DNA of 64,000 nt. Origin: an uncultured Kangiella sp. (GTDB lineage Bacteria; Pseudomonadota; Gammaproteobacteria; Enterobacterales; Kangiellaceae). Positions 8,736 to 16,426 of this stretch are shown here, piece by piece; position 1 is the stretch's first letter, and every line of letters starts with the position of its first letter. Position numbers and translations under genes: made by a program. Under the pieces are notes generated by a model. The model saw nothing but the letters and a program-made list of their open reading frames with translations, was not told the DNA's origin and did no database searches. Location of the stretch: positions 50,090 to 114,089 of the forward strand of contig CANMKR010000001.1 of NCBI GenBank assembly GCA_947498625.1. Direction: 5' to 3'.

Positions 8736-9027
8736 TACAGACAAAGCCAACACCAAGGCAAGTTTTTTAGTAATATTTGGAATTTCAGTGCTCGTATTAT
8801 TAGCATTCGATCCTGGCACCAGCGGTAATAACTTGCCTAAATTTAGTAATACAAAACTCCTTATTTTTAGCATATTTAACACCTTGAGTTTATGCATACT
8901 GCTTTCTCCAATCTTCAGTATTTATTGGAAACCTACTTTTAACAAAGCTTATTTGTTTTGTTATATAGTGTTTGGGCCTATTTTATTTTTTTACCTTTTC
9001 AAAAGCCTCTACCTGTTAACCACTTAA
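8725..9027 (+). CDS. Small three-helix membrane protein of unknown function
   Basis: About 100 residues, not recognised. The ATG at 8725 overlaps the end of the SLC13 gene by 11 bases, suggesting translational coupling; a TTG at 8707 would add six residues. Three hydrophobic segments are visible (SFLVIFGISVLVLLAF, LLIFSIFNTLSLCILLSPIF, LFCYIVFGPILFFYLF). The stop codon is one base before the mutY start, so it probably belongs to an SLC13-orf-mutY-yggX transcript. No function assigned; the tight packing supports a real gene. Confidence 0.6.
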   Translation: MDSSTDKANTKASFLVIFGISVLVLLAFDPGTSGNNLPKFSNTKLLIFSIFNTLSLCILLSPIFSIYWKPTFNKAYLFCYIVFGPILFFYLFKSLYLLTT

Positions 9028-9028
9028 T

Positions 9029-10072
9029 ATGTCTAACACTTGGAAACCTCAAGCTTTCTCTAAAAAAGTTATTACTTACTATCATGCCAAGGGTCGTAAA
9101 GACTTACCTTGGCATAATACTAAGGATGCTTATCGGATTTGGTTATCTGAAGTTATGCTGCAGCAAACTCAGGTAAAAACGGTTATTCCTTATTACCAGA
9201 ATTTCCTTAAAAAGTTCCCAACCGTTAACTCACTTGCAGATGCTGATATTGATCAGGTACTGCATTTATGGAGCGGGCTTGGTTACTATTCACGAGCACG
9301 CAACCTGCATAAAGCCGCACAAATGATTCGCGATGAATTCAATGGTGAATTCCCACAATCACAATCTGAACTGGAATCATTGCCCGGCGTCGGTCGTTCT
9401 ACTGCAGGCGCAATTGCCGCTTTTGCTTTTGATAAAGCGACCGCTATTCTCGATGGCAATGTTAAACGAGTCCTAGCCCGCTGCTTTGCCATTGAAGGCT
9501 GGTACGGTCAAACCAAGGTTTTAAACAAACTCTGGGATTTATCAGAGCGCCTCACTCCGAAAAAAGAAACTGCCGCCTACAATCAAGCCATGATGGATAT
9601 TGGCGCTGTTGTTTGCAAACGCTCGAATCCAGAATGTTCAAGCTGCCCTTTAACTCAAAAATGTCAGGCCAAACTAGAAGATAGGGTTATAGAGCTACCT
9701 CATAAAAAGCCCAAAAAAGCTCGTCCTAATAAAAGCGTCTATTGGCAATTGTATATAGATAATCGAAAAGTCTTACTAAAAAAAAGACCCCCTAGCGGTA
9801 TTTGGGGAGGTTTATGGTCCTTCCCACAAATTCCCAGCGATGACTATCAATTAAGTGATGAAACCCAGTTACAACCCATACTGCATAAATTTAGCCATTA
9901 TGATCTGAATATTCAGCCGCTACTGATGCAAAAAACGGTGAAATCAAAAGCTAAAATGCGTATTATGGAGTCCGATTTAACTTGCTGGTATTCGTTAGTT
10001 GAACCCGAACCTTTAGGGTTGCCAACGCCAGTCAGCAAGCTGTTAGATAAACTAAAAGAGTCTTTAGATTAA
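9029..10072 (+). CDS. mutY: Adenine DNA glycosylase
   Basis: Removes adenine mispaired with 8-oxoguanine. The 347-residue protein has the N-terminal DLPWH and VMLQQTQV motifs, the helix-hairpin-helix LPGVGRSTAGAIAAFAF, and the catalytic Asp region ATAILDGNVKRVLAR. Four cysteines spaced C-x6-C-x2-C-x5-C (residues about 192-208) bind the [4Fe-4S] cluster, and a Nudix-like C-terminal domain (KRPPSGIWGGLWSFPQ) recognises 8-oxoG. yggX follows after one base, as in E. coli. Confidence 0.97.
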   Translation: MSNTWKPQAFSKKVITYYHAKGRKDLPWHNTKDAYRIWLSEVMLQQTQVKTVIPYYQNFLKKFPTVNSLADADIDQVLHLWSGLGYYSRARNLHKAAQMIRDEFNGEFPQSQSELESLPGVGRSTAGAIAAFAFDKATAILDGNVKRVLARCFAIEGWYGQTKVLNKLWDLSERLTPKKETAAYNQAMMDIGAVVCKRSNPECSSCPLTQKCQAKLEDRVIELPHKKPKKARPNKSVYWQLYIDNRKVLLKKRPPSGIWGGLWSFPQIPSDDYQLSDETQLQPILHKFSHYDLNIQPLLMQKTVKSKAKMRIMESDLTCWYSLVEPEPLGLPTPVSKLLDKLKESLD

Positions 10073-10073
10073 T

Positions 10074-10343
10074 ATGGCCAACACCATTTTTTGTAGCAAG
10101 CTTCAAAAAGAAGCCGAAGCCCTGAGTTTTCAACCCTATCCGGGCGAATTGGGTGAGAAAATCATGCAACAGATCTCGCAAGAGGCCTGGATGATGTGGC
10201 TGAATCATCAAACCATGATGATTAACGAAAAACGCCTAAGTTTGATTGACCCAGCAGCACAGAAATACCTAGCAGAACAGATGGAATTGTATCTATTCGG
10301 AGGAGATTACGAAAAGCCAGAAGGCTATACTCCAAAAAGCTAA
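10074..10343 (+). CDS. yggX: Fe(2+)-trafficking / oxidative damage protection protein YggX
   Basis: An 89-residue cytoplasmic protein starting MANTIFCSKLQKEAEAL, followed by PYPGELGEKIMQQISQEAW and MLINEKRL-like MMINEKRLSLIDP, the full YggX signature with the conserved Cys7. It protects Fe-S enzymes from oxidants, probably by handling labile iron, and is classically co-transcribed with mutY. The ATG follows the mutY stop by one base. Confidence 0.96.
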   Translation: MANTIFCSKLQKEAEALSFQPYPGELGEKIMQQISQEAWMMWLNHQTMMINEKRLSLIDPAAQKYLAEQMELYLFGGDYEKPEGYTPKS

Positions 10344-10372
10344 AAAATTACTAGAAAAATCCAATTTTAGGC

Positions 10373-10401
10373 TTGACTAAAAGCCTCTGAATCGGTTTAA
10401 T
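10373..10401 (+). promoter_or_regulatory. Sigma70 promoter of the tRNA-Phe gene
   Basis: TTGACT (-35), a 17-base spacer and TTTAAT (-10) precede the tRNA. A start about seven bases on falls just before the mature 5' end, and the ACGCGTCC discriminator is GC-rich, as in stringently controlled stable-RNA promoters. Confidence 0.75.
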
Positions 10402-10412
10402 ACGCGTCCATT

Positions 10413-10488
10413 GGCTTGGTAGCTCAGTTGGTAGAGCGGAGGATTGAAAATCCTTGTGTCGGCAGTTCAATTCTGCCCCGAGCCACCA
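10413..10488 (+). tRNA. tRNA-Phe (GAA)
   Basis: Folds into a complete 76-base cloverleaf: acceptor GGCTTGG/CCGAGCC with one G-T pair, D arm GCTC/GAGC, anticodon stem GAGGA/TCCTT with loop TTGAAAA (anticodon GAA at 10446-10448), T arm GGCAG/CTGCC with TTCAATT loop, and an encoded CCA end. It has its own promoter and a terminator ten bases downstream. Confidence 0.98.
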
Positions 10489-10497
10489 TTATTTAAA

Positions 10498-10523
10498 AGC
10501 CCGAGCATTGCTCGGGCTTTTTT
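10498..10523 (+). terminator. Rho-independent terminator after tRNA-Phe
   Basis: Nine-base stem AGCCCGAGC/GCTCGGGCT with an ATT loop and six T. It also lies immediately past the 3' end of the convergent aspartoacylase-like gene, but the T run favours the plus strand. Confidence 0.92.
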
Positions 10524-10528
10524 ATTGC

Positions 10529-11386
10529 CTAAAGTTTAAGTAGCTCTTTCTGCGACATCGAAAAGGCTTTCTTTTCATCGTAATAAGCAGCTTCATTAAT
10601 AAAGCTGATGGTGCAGTCTTCACCTTGATAGTGAACCTCTTCGCCGTTGAATAATTTAAAAATGGGCTCGCCTTTCTTTAATGGTTGAAAATCCCTATCT
10701 TGGATGTTCTCATGGATCATACCGATGATTTCACCATCTTGATTTTGAGGTAAATAAGCCACAGAAAAATATTTATACACTTCCAGTTCTTTTGAGCTTT
10801 CTGGCAAGTTATCTTGATTATAGTAATTTACGAATTCTAAAATTTCCAAAACCGTTTGCTGAGTTTTATCAAAAACATCCTGCCTTAATACTCCTTGCGG
10901 GGTGGCGCCAATTTCAACCAAAATATTTCTTTCCGCGACACTCATTAAGAAGTGATGATCTTCTATTTCCTCCCAAGTAATGGTGACATCTTCTAACCTT
11001 GTTTTAACGTAATCCGCTAGTTTTAAATGAAAAGAATCTGCCTTAGTAATCACCAGGTTAATTCCCATTGGTGCCGTGGAAGTATGCAAATCAATAATAA
11101 AACCTGTTTTGGCACTCCCTTTAGGACCAAGCTGTTGGTTAATTTCTTTTGCCCGTAGATCTTCATAACTAGTTAGATCTGGATTGTTTAAATCCGACTG
11201 CTTGAAACTTCGATTTAGATCTCTATCGATATAGCGCTTCACCGCTTGATAGGCTTTAGGGTTTGCCAATAGATAAGTGATATCTAAATTATCAATGGCT
11301 AACTCTGCTTCCAGCTTTTTTATAAGGTATATCCCTGTAAATTCATTACCATGGGTGCCGCCGACGATGGCGATATTTTTTATCAT
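10529..11386 (-). CDS. Aspartoacylase-like / succinylglutamate desuccinylase family protein
   Basis: A 285-residue zinc carboxypeptidase-fold hydrolase. Zinc ligands sit in the N-terminal GGTHGNEFTG (His and Glu), with NPKAYQAVKRYIDRDLNRSF and a second metal His in IIDLHTSTAPMG near residue 101; VEIGATPQGVL holds the catalytic Glu region. The pattern and length match aspartoacylase, which releases acetate from N-acetylaspartate, more than AstE, but bacterial members may act on other N-acyl amino acids. It stands alone on this strand; no good ribosome site is visible. Confidence 0.85.
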   Translation of the reverse strand: MIKNIAIVGGTHGNEFTGIYLIKKLEAELAIDNLDITYLLANPKAYQAVKRYIDRDLNRSFKQSDLNNPDLTSYEDLRAKEINQQLGPKGSAKTGFIIDLHTSTAPMGINLVITKADSFHLKLADYVKTRLEDVTITWEEIEDHHFLMSVAERNILVEIGATPQGVLRQDVFDKTQQTVLEILEFVNYYNQDNLPESSKELEVYKYFSVAYLPQNQDGEIIGMIHENIQDRDFQPLKKGEPIFKLFNGEEVHYQGEDCTISFINEAAYYDEKKAFSMSQKELLKL

Positions 11387-11502
11387 TGAGAGTGCTCACT
11401 TGTTACATCTGTTAACAGTTTAGCCAATTTTGTTGCTTTTTATTAGTTCTGATTTCTCACGTCATTATCTAGACTATAAGTAGGCAACAAAGGAGAACCC
11501 AT

Positions 11503-11910
11503 TTGTCTCTACTACTCAATATTTTATGGCTGCTCTTTGGCGGTATTTTCATCTTTTTCGGCTATATCGCTGGCGGTATTGCCTTATGCTTCACCATAGT
11601 CGGTATTCCGTGGGGCGTGCAATGTTTTAAGTTAGCTATCTTCTCCATCTTTCCCTTTGGACAAGAAACCCGTATGAGCGGCTCACAGCCAATGGGCAGC
11701 GTTATTAATGTCTTACTGAATATAATTTGGTTATTGTTTGGTGGTGTTTTCGTGGTGCTAAACCACCTATTCTGGGGTTTACTGCTGTGTCTAACCATTA
11801 TCGGCATTCCATTTGGTATACAACACTTAAAGATGGTGAAGCTTGGGATCTGGCCATTCGGCGCAGTCATCGTATCAAAGCATGAATCAAAGGCTTTAGC
11901 GACAGCCTAA
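11503..11910 (+). CDS. yccF: YccF domain inner-membrane protein
   Basis: A 135-residue membrane protein built from two copies of a roughly 55-residue YccF (DUF307) unit: LLNILWLLFGGIFIFF...IVGIPWGVQCFKLAIFSIFPFG and LLNIIWLLFGGVFVVL...IIGIPFGIQHLKMVKLGIWPFG. It starts with TTG at 11503: AAGGAG lies seven bases upstream and there is no ATG nearby in frame. Function of the family is unknown. Confidence 0.9.
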   Translation: MSLLLNILWLLFGGIFIFFGYIAGGIALCFTIVGIPWGVQCFKLAIFSIFPFGQETRMSGSQPMGSVINVLLNIIWLLFGGVFVVLNHLFWGLLLCLTIIGIPFGIQHLKMVKLGIWPFGAVIVSKHESKALATA

Positions 11911-11969
11911 CTTGTAAGTGATTTAACTAAATTCTTATCTAAATTTTAATTTTTACTCCTAAGGTAATA

Positions 11970-12006
11970 GCGCTTTCTTAAGAAATTGAGACAAGCGCAT
12001 TTTTTT
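11970..12006 (+). terminator. Probable terminator after yccF
   Basis: GCGCTT and AAGCGC pair around a 17-base loop and are followed by ATTTTTTT. The long loop makes it weaker than the others here; position 60 bases after yccF is suitable. Confidence 0.5.
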
Positions 12007-12101
12007 GCCACATTTAATAATTTTAATCCTTAATCCATCCAGAATATCTAAAGATTTATTGAGTTAAATAACTGCTATCAAATCATTTGCTAGGAGCAGT
12101 T

Positions 12102-14108
12102 ATGAAGTCATTCATTTTCAGTATTATTTTGTTATTTTCATTATCACCCGCGATACAGGCGTCATCCAATTATGATGACGATTATGCGGGCATTAGCTTT
12201 AAATCTACCAGCAGAGATAAAAGCTATGAACAAATGCCTCTTTCTACTGACGTTAAGGTTACGATTAATGGCGTTGTGGCGCGGACGCAAATTACTCATA
12301 CATTTTCCAATCAAACTGAAGAATGGCTAGAAGGCATTTACCGCTTCCCATTGCCGGAAAATGCGGCAGTTGATACTTTGAAAATGATCATTGGCGAGCA
12401 AGTCATCGAAGGAGAAATCCAAGAGAAACAACAGGCTGAAAGAACCTATCAAGCAGCTAAGAAAGCCGGTAAGCGAGCTAGTTTAGTAAAACAAGTAAGA
12501 CCTAATCTTTTTACCACTAAATTAGCCAATATTGGTCCTAATGAAGACATTAAAGTACAAATTGAGTTTCAACAATTAATTCATATCGACGGCACTGTCT
12601 TTACTTATAAGCTACCGCTTGGTGTGACTCCTCGTTTTCAACCAAGCAGCCAAACCATTTCGCAAAGCTTTGACTCGACCATCGACAGCGAAGCTTTATC
12701 AAATGTGGTCACAACTTTTAATACCAATAGCCAACAAGACCGCCCAGTTACCTTCGAAATTGAGCTGAATGCAGGGTTTGAGTTAGCCAAAATCGATAGT
12801 CCTCATCATCAGTTAAAGACTCAACCCATAGGCAATAAACAGCTGATTACTTTAGATAACCCAGCTCAAGCCGAGCGCGATTTTATACTGAAATGGCATC
12901 CGCAGTTAGGACATAAGCCTAAAGCCACTTTGCTAAGCGAAACTATTGGTGACGAAACTTATAATTTACTGGTGATACTGCCACCGACTCATGATTTAGT
13001 TCAACAACAGGTCAAGCCAAGAGAAGTTATTTTTGTGGTTGATTCGTCTGGCTCTATGTCTGGTGAGTCGATGCAGCAAGCGAAGGCAGGTTTGCGTTTC
13101 GCACTGAAGCAGCTCAACTCTAATGATAGTTTCAATATTATTGATTTCGATAGTAATGCCAAAATTTTATTTCCAAATGCGCGAAATATTACTGAAGATA
13201 CATTGCAAGATGCCGAGAGCTTTATTGATGAGATGAATGCTGATGGCGGCACTAATATTGCCAGTGCCGTTGAGCTCGCGTTAGTAAAACCGAACAGTCA
13301 GAAACTACGTCAGATAATATTTTTAACGGATGGCAGCATTGGCAATGAGCAACAAATTTTTAGCATGATCCGCCAAAAGCTGGGCAACAATCGCTTGTTC
13401 ACAATCGGTATTGGCTCGGCACCTAACAGTTATTTTATGACTAAAGCTGCTGAAGAAGGTCGCGGTACTTTTACCTACATCAATAAAATCGAACAAGTGA
13501 AAACTGAACTTGCTAACCTATTTAAGAAGTTACGCTATCCTGTCCTTAGTAATCTCGGTATAGATACCAATGGTGTTTCTAAATCTGCATTAGATAGCAT
13601 GGAGCTACAGCCAAAACACTTAAGAGATTTATATCTTGGTGAGCCACTTTACGCGACCTATAAATCGTTAGCTTCTGCCAGCTCAATGCAACTTAAAGGC
13701 TATGCCGATACTTACGAATGGGATTTTAAATTACCCAATACAACTAATGGCAAAGACAAAGGTGTCGCGAAACTTTGGGCTCGTATGAAAATAGATTCTT
13801 TGCGCAATGAGATGTCCCATGATTACCGCAAAGCTGAAGAATACAAACAGCAAATCACCAACACGGCATTAAACTTTCATCTTGTGAGTGATTACACCAG
13901 CTTGGTTGCGGTTGATAAAACTCCTGTAAATGTCTCGGAAAAAATTAAGCAATTGCAATTAGCCAATCGTTTACCTGCGGGCTACAAAGCTCCAAATGCT
14001 AAAGGCTCTCATGGCTACCCACAAGGTGGAACAGACAGTCAGTTAATGTTCTTGTTAGGCTTAATCAGCTTATTGCTTAGCGGCCTTATATTATTTAGAA
14101 GACGATAA
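12102..14108 (+). CDS. VIT and vWA domain surface protein, target of the class GN sortase
   Basis: An exported 668-residue protein. The ATG at 12102 has AGGAG five bases upstream, better than an earlier in-frame TTG. A 20-residue signal peptide (ends IQASS) is followed by a VIT domain (residues 35-165; FSNQTEEWLEGIYRFPLPENAAV) and a vWA domain with an intact MIDAS (VVDSSGSMSGES near residue 312, later TDGS). The end is a sorting signal: YPQGGTDSQ, a hydrophobic helix and the charged tail FRRR. This matches the marine proteobacterial sortase-target family, and the sortase gene lies 13 bases downstream. It should be linked to the envelope; the role may be adhesion or metal-dependent binding. 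Confidence 0.9.
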   Translation: MKSFIFSIILLFSLSPAIQASSNYDDDYAGISFKSTSRDKSYEQMPLSTDVKVTINGVVARTQITHTFSNQTEEWLEGIYRFPLPENAAVDTLKMIIGEQVIEGEIQEKQQAERTYQAAKKAGKRASLVKQVRPNLFTTKLANIGPNEDIKVQIEFQQLIHIDGTVFTYKLPLGVTPRFQPSSQTISQSFDSTIDSEALSNVVTTFNTNSQQDRPVTFEIELNAGFELAKIDSPHHQLKTQPIGNKQLITLDNPAQAERDFILKWHPQLGHKPKATLLSETIGDETYNLLVILPPTHDLVQQQVKPREVIFVVDSSGSMSGESMQQAKAGLRFALKQLNSNDSFNIIDFDSNAKILFPNARNITEDTLQDAESFIDEMNADGGTNIASAVELALVKPNSQKLRQIIFLTDGSIGNEQQIFSMIRQKLGNNRLFTIGIGSAPNSYFMTKAAEEGRGTFTYINKIEQVKTELANLFKKLRYPVLSNLGIDTNGVSKSALDSMELQPKHLRDLYLGEPLYATYKSLASASSMQLKGYADTYEWDFKLPNTTNGKDKGVAKLWARMKIDSLRNEMSHDYRKAEEYKQQITNTALNFHLVSDYTSLVAVDKTPVNVSEKIKQLQLANRLPAGYKAPNAKGSHGYPQGGTDSQLMFLLGLISLLLSGLILFRRR

Positions 14109-14121
14109 GGAGTAACTCAAG

Positions 14122-14724
14122 ATGAAATTTATCAAAAAGAATCTACTGATTATCGCTTTATTAACGGTTAGCAGCTTTGCCTTTGGCAAGGCTGCTTACA
14201 TCCAAGCTAAAGCTCAAGTTGCGCAATATTTATTACAAGATGCTTGGGAGCAAACTCTAATTGATCAAAAACCTCATCAACCTTGGTCATGGGCAGATAC
14301 TTTTCCAATCGCTAAGTTATCCATTCCAACCACCAATATCGAGCAGCTAGTTTTATCCGGCGCTTCAGGGCGAAACTTAGCTTTTGGTCCTGGTCTTTTA
14401 CTCTCTAGTGACTCGCCCGAAAAAAAAGGTTACACCATTATTGGTGGTCATCGCGATACCCACTTTAAATTCTTGCAAGATCTAACCATTGGACAAACAA
14501 TTGAAATCGAAGATAAATATGGTGAAAAGCATTCATACCAAATTACCGCAACCGAAGTGCATAATATAGAAACGGATAGCATTGAAGATAGAGGTTCGGA
14601 TCAATTAACCCTAGTCACTTGCTATCCATTTAACACGATTGAAACAGGTGGGCCATTAAGGTATTTAGTTCATGCCAAGAAGATTAGAAAACTCAAAGTT
14701 GATCAACATATAGCCTATTATTAA
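14122..14724 (+). CDS. Class GN sortase
   Basis: A 200-residue membrane-anchored transpeptidase of the Gram-negative sortase class. An N-terminal hydrophobic anchor (residues 7-22) precedes the sortase barrel. The catalytic triad is visible: His110 in GGHRDTHF, Cys167 in LVTCYPF and Arg180 in GGPLRYLVH. Class GN sortases typically occur next to one dedicated VIT/vWA substrate, as here. GGAG lies about ten bases before the ATG. In a Gram-negative cell it should act at the periplasmic face of the inner membrane; the acceptor it attaches the target to is not known. Confidence 0.93.
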   Translation: MKFIKKNLLIIALLTVSSFAFGKAAYIQAKAQVAQYLLQDAWEQTLIDQKPHQPWSWADTFPIAKLSIPTTNIEQLVLSGASGRNLAFGPGLLLSSDSPEKKGYTIIGGHRDTHFKFLQDLTIGQTIEIEDKYGEKHSYQITATEVHNIETDSIEDRGSDQLTLVTCYPFNTIETGGPLRYLVHAKKIRKLKVDQHIAYY

Positions 14725-14908
14725 TTCTGCAAAATGGCAGACAAAAATGCCTAACTACTTAACTAAGTTATTGATTGTAATACTGTAAAGATAATACGGG
14801 GATCCATTAATCCTATAATTATCAATAAAACCTGTACTTAAAAAATTTATTTATATATATCAGACTGTTACAATCGTTTTCATATATTACTATGCTTGGT
14901 AGAACGCG
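14725..14908. other. Intergenic region left of the integron-type cassette
   Basis: An AT-rich 184-base gap between the sortase and the cassette gene. A left cassette junction (G followed by TTRRRY) should lie here; I find GTT at 14765 and 14870 but neither continues as TTAGAT, so the boundary is undecided. No gene or terminator is apparent. Confidence 0.4.
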
Positions 14909-15382
14909 ATGAAAAAAGAGGGGTGCTATTATTTTGATGGCCTTAGACATGCGCTGACTTTCGGCATTTCTCACTATGCCGAAGATACTCAAGAACGAAC
15001 TAATTTTTTTAAAGAAAATCAGCATTTGCTGGCTGGAACAATGCTTGTTTCTGTTTTCGCATACTTGGAAAGTACCCTAGGGGAAAGTTGGATTGAACGA
15101 TGCGGAGGTAAACAAACTAGGGAGCTCAAATGTTTAAAATTAGTTCGAGATGCCTTTGTTCATACGAACAATCACATCCGAGCTCTAGGTGTTTATAAAA
15201 ACAATCCAGCTTTGGAAGGGGATCTTCGTTCGTTTATAAGTGATTTAACCAATAAGAAAATAAAAGATGATAAAGGCAATATATATCCATGTTATATTAG
15301 TATCTCTGATGATGGAGTGGTCGCACTAAATGAACATGCAATCCAAATATTTTTTGCAATAGGAAAAACCATTTGCCATTAA
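14909..15382 (+). CDS. HEPN-like protein carried by a solitary integron cassette
   Basis: A 157-residue protein without signal peptide. It carries LVSVFAYLESTLGESW (residues 46-61) and then LVRDAFVHTNNHI, in which Arg80 and His85 give the R-x4-H motif of HEPN ribonuclease-type domains; the order acidic helix then R-x4-H resembles small HEPN-superfamily proteins. A role in RNA cleavage, toxin-antitoxin or phage defence is inferred only. The gene ends five bases before an attC site in the orientation of an integron cassette, which supports horizontal arrival. It may use an own promoter in the AT-rich upstream region. Family assignment is moderate; the gene is likely real. Confidence 0.6.
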   Translation: MKKEGCYYFDGLRHALTFGISHYAEDTQERTNFFKENQHLLAGTMLVSVFAYLESTLGESWIERCGGKQTRELKCLKLVRDAFVHTNNHIRALGVYKNNPALEGDLRSFISDLTNKKIKDDKGNIYPCYISISDDGVVALNEHAIQIFFAIGKTICH

Positions 15383-15386
15383 AAAC

Positions 15387-15458
15387 ATCTAACAATGCCA
15401 AGCAGGACGACAGCCAAACCGCAGCGCGTTCTGTCTTCGCCTGTTTGCGGCGTTAGAT
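15387..15458 (+). mobile_element. Integron attC recombination site (solitary)
   Basis: A 72-base imperfect palindrome directly after the cassette ORF. The outer boxes ATCTAAC (15387-15393, RYYYAAC) and GTTAGAT (15452-15458, GTTRRRY) are perfect complements. The inner arms (GCCAAGCAGG...CGACAG and CTGTC...CGCCTGTTTGCGGC) pair with a few unpaired bases, as expected for the folded single strand that an integron integrase recognises. No integrase gene or second attC is in the window, so this is an isolated cassette outside an integron platform. The right box contains the stop codon of the neighbouring minus-strand ybjQ-like gene. Confidence 0.87.
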
Positions 15459-15773
15459 CAAAGTCACCGCAGTCCCTGAAACACTAACCATCATCATAGA
15501 GCCATTTTGGCCAATTACTTCGTAATCTAGATCTACGCCAACAACGGCATTAGCTCCTAATTGACGAGCGCTTTGTTCTAGTTCTTCAAAAGCTACCTTT
15601 CGGGCTTTTCCTAACTCTTCTTCGTAAGCAGCCGAGCGGCCACCAACAATATCTCTAATTCCAGCAAAGAAATCTTTAATAATATTTGCGCCAAGAATAG
15701 CTTCACCGACAACCACGCCTTTATATTCTCGAATTTCGCGTCCTTCAATATTTGGAGTAGTAGAAATAATCAT
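15453..15773 (-). CDS. YbjQ family (UPF0145, heavy-metal-binding domain) protein
   Basis: A 106-residue cytoplasmic protein with the family pattern [51 protein letters not shown] and the end [15 protein letters not shown] start it at 15773, where AAAGGGGA precedes the ATG; a frame-open extension of 12 residues upstream is not family-like. YbjQ proteins form pentamers and are of unclear function. The stop codon TAA lies inside the right box of the attC site, so the cassette joined the chromosome exactly at the end of this gene without shortening it visibly. Confidence 0.9.
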   Translation of the reverse strand: MIISTTPNIEGREIREYKGVVVGEAILGANIIKDFFAGIRDIVGGRSAAYEEELGKARKVAFEELEQSARQLGANAVVGVDLDYEVIGQNGSMMMVSVSGTAVTLI

Positions 15774-15813
15774 ATTTGTCCCCTTTATTTTCTGTATATA
15801 ATTTATCATGGCA

Positions 15814-15841
15814 ATAAAAAAACCATGCTATAAACATGGTT
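15814..15841 (-). terminator. Terminator after thyA-folA
   Basis: On the minus strand AACCATG and CATGGTT pair around a seven-base loop and run into T residues, 38 bases past the folA stop. Confidence 0.85.
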
Positions 15842-15879
15842 CTTTATAAAGAAATTTCAAGCGATAAAACTGTTACTAA

Positions 15880-16404
15880 TTATTTCTTAACAGCTCTCTC
15901 TAAAGTGACAAACTGATAACTATAAGGGTTTTTCTCATCCGCTTGATGCGATTCTCTTGAAACTTCTTGCCACTCTAAATGAGCCCAATCAGGGAAGTGA
16001 GCATCGCCGTCAGTATCTAAATCAATAAAGGTTAAGTACAAGGTATCCGCTTGGTCGATCATTTGCTGATAAATGTTTGCGCCGCCAATAATCATGATTT
16101 CATCTACCGACTTATCAATCGCTTTAGCCGCTTCCATCGCAGCTTCAAGGCTGGTTACCGTTTGACATTTATCATTAAAAAATTCAGAACGGTAATTTTC
16201 ATCGCGGCTGATAATAATGTTTTCTCGCCCGGGTAAAACCATGCCAATCGATTCATGAGTTTTGCGCCCCATAATCACAGGCTTACCTAAAGTTACAGCT
16301 TTAAAATGTTTTAAATCAGCCGGCAAGTGCCAAGGCATTTGATTGCCTTTACCAATCACTCGGTTGTTGGCCATCGCTACAATTAAACTAATTTTAGGTT
16401 TCAC
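15880..16404 (-). CDS. folA: Dihydrofolate reductase
   Basis: Reduces dihydrofolate to tetrahydrofolate with NADPH, replenishing the cofactor oxidised by thymidylate synthase. About 174 residues: ISLIVAMANNRVIGKGNQMPWHLPADLKHFK holds the nucleotide and folate sites (Asp of LPADL), followed by VIMGRKTHESIG and IIGGANIYQQM. I choose the GTG at 16404, preceded by TAGGA; the frame stays open for another 21 residues into thyA, but that part is not DHFR-like. It lies 22 bases after thyA and is surely co-transcribed with it. Confidence 0.96.
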   Translation of the reverse strand: MKPKISLIVAMANNRVIGKGNQMPWHLPADLKHFKAVTLGKPVIMGRKTHESIGMVLPGRENIIISRDENYRSEFFNDKCQTVTSLEAAMEAAKAIDKSVDEIMIIGGANIYQQMIDQADTLYLTFIDLDTDGDAHFPDWAHLEWQEVSRESHQADEKNPYSYQFVTLERAVKK

Positions 16405-16426
16405 TCTATTGTTCCTAAAAAATAAT

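Noticed and set aside
13001..13252. Minus-strand frames opposite the vWA domain
   Set aside because: Antisense shadow of a conserved MIDAS-containing region.
14740..14775. GCCTAAC followed by GTTATTG, considered as a second attC or left cassette junction
   Set aside because: The right box does not fit GTTRRRY and the intervening sequence does not fold like attC.
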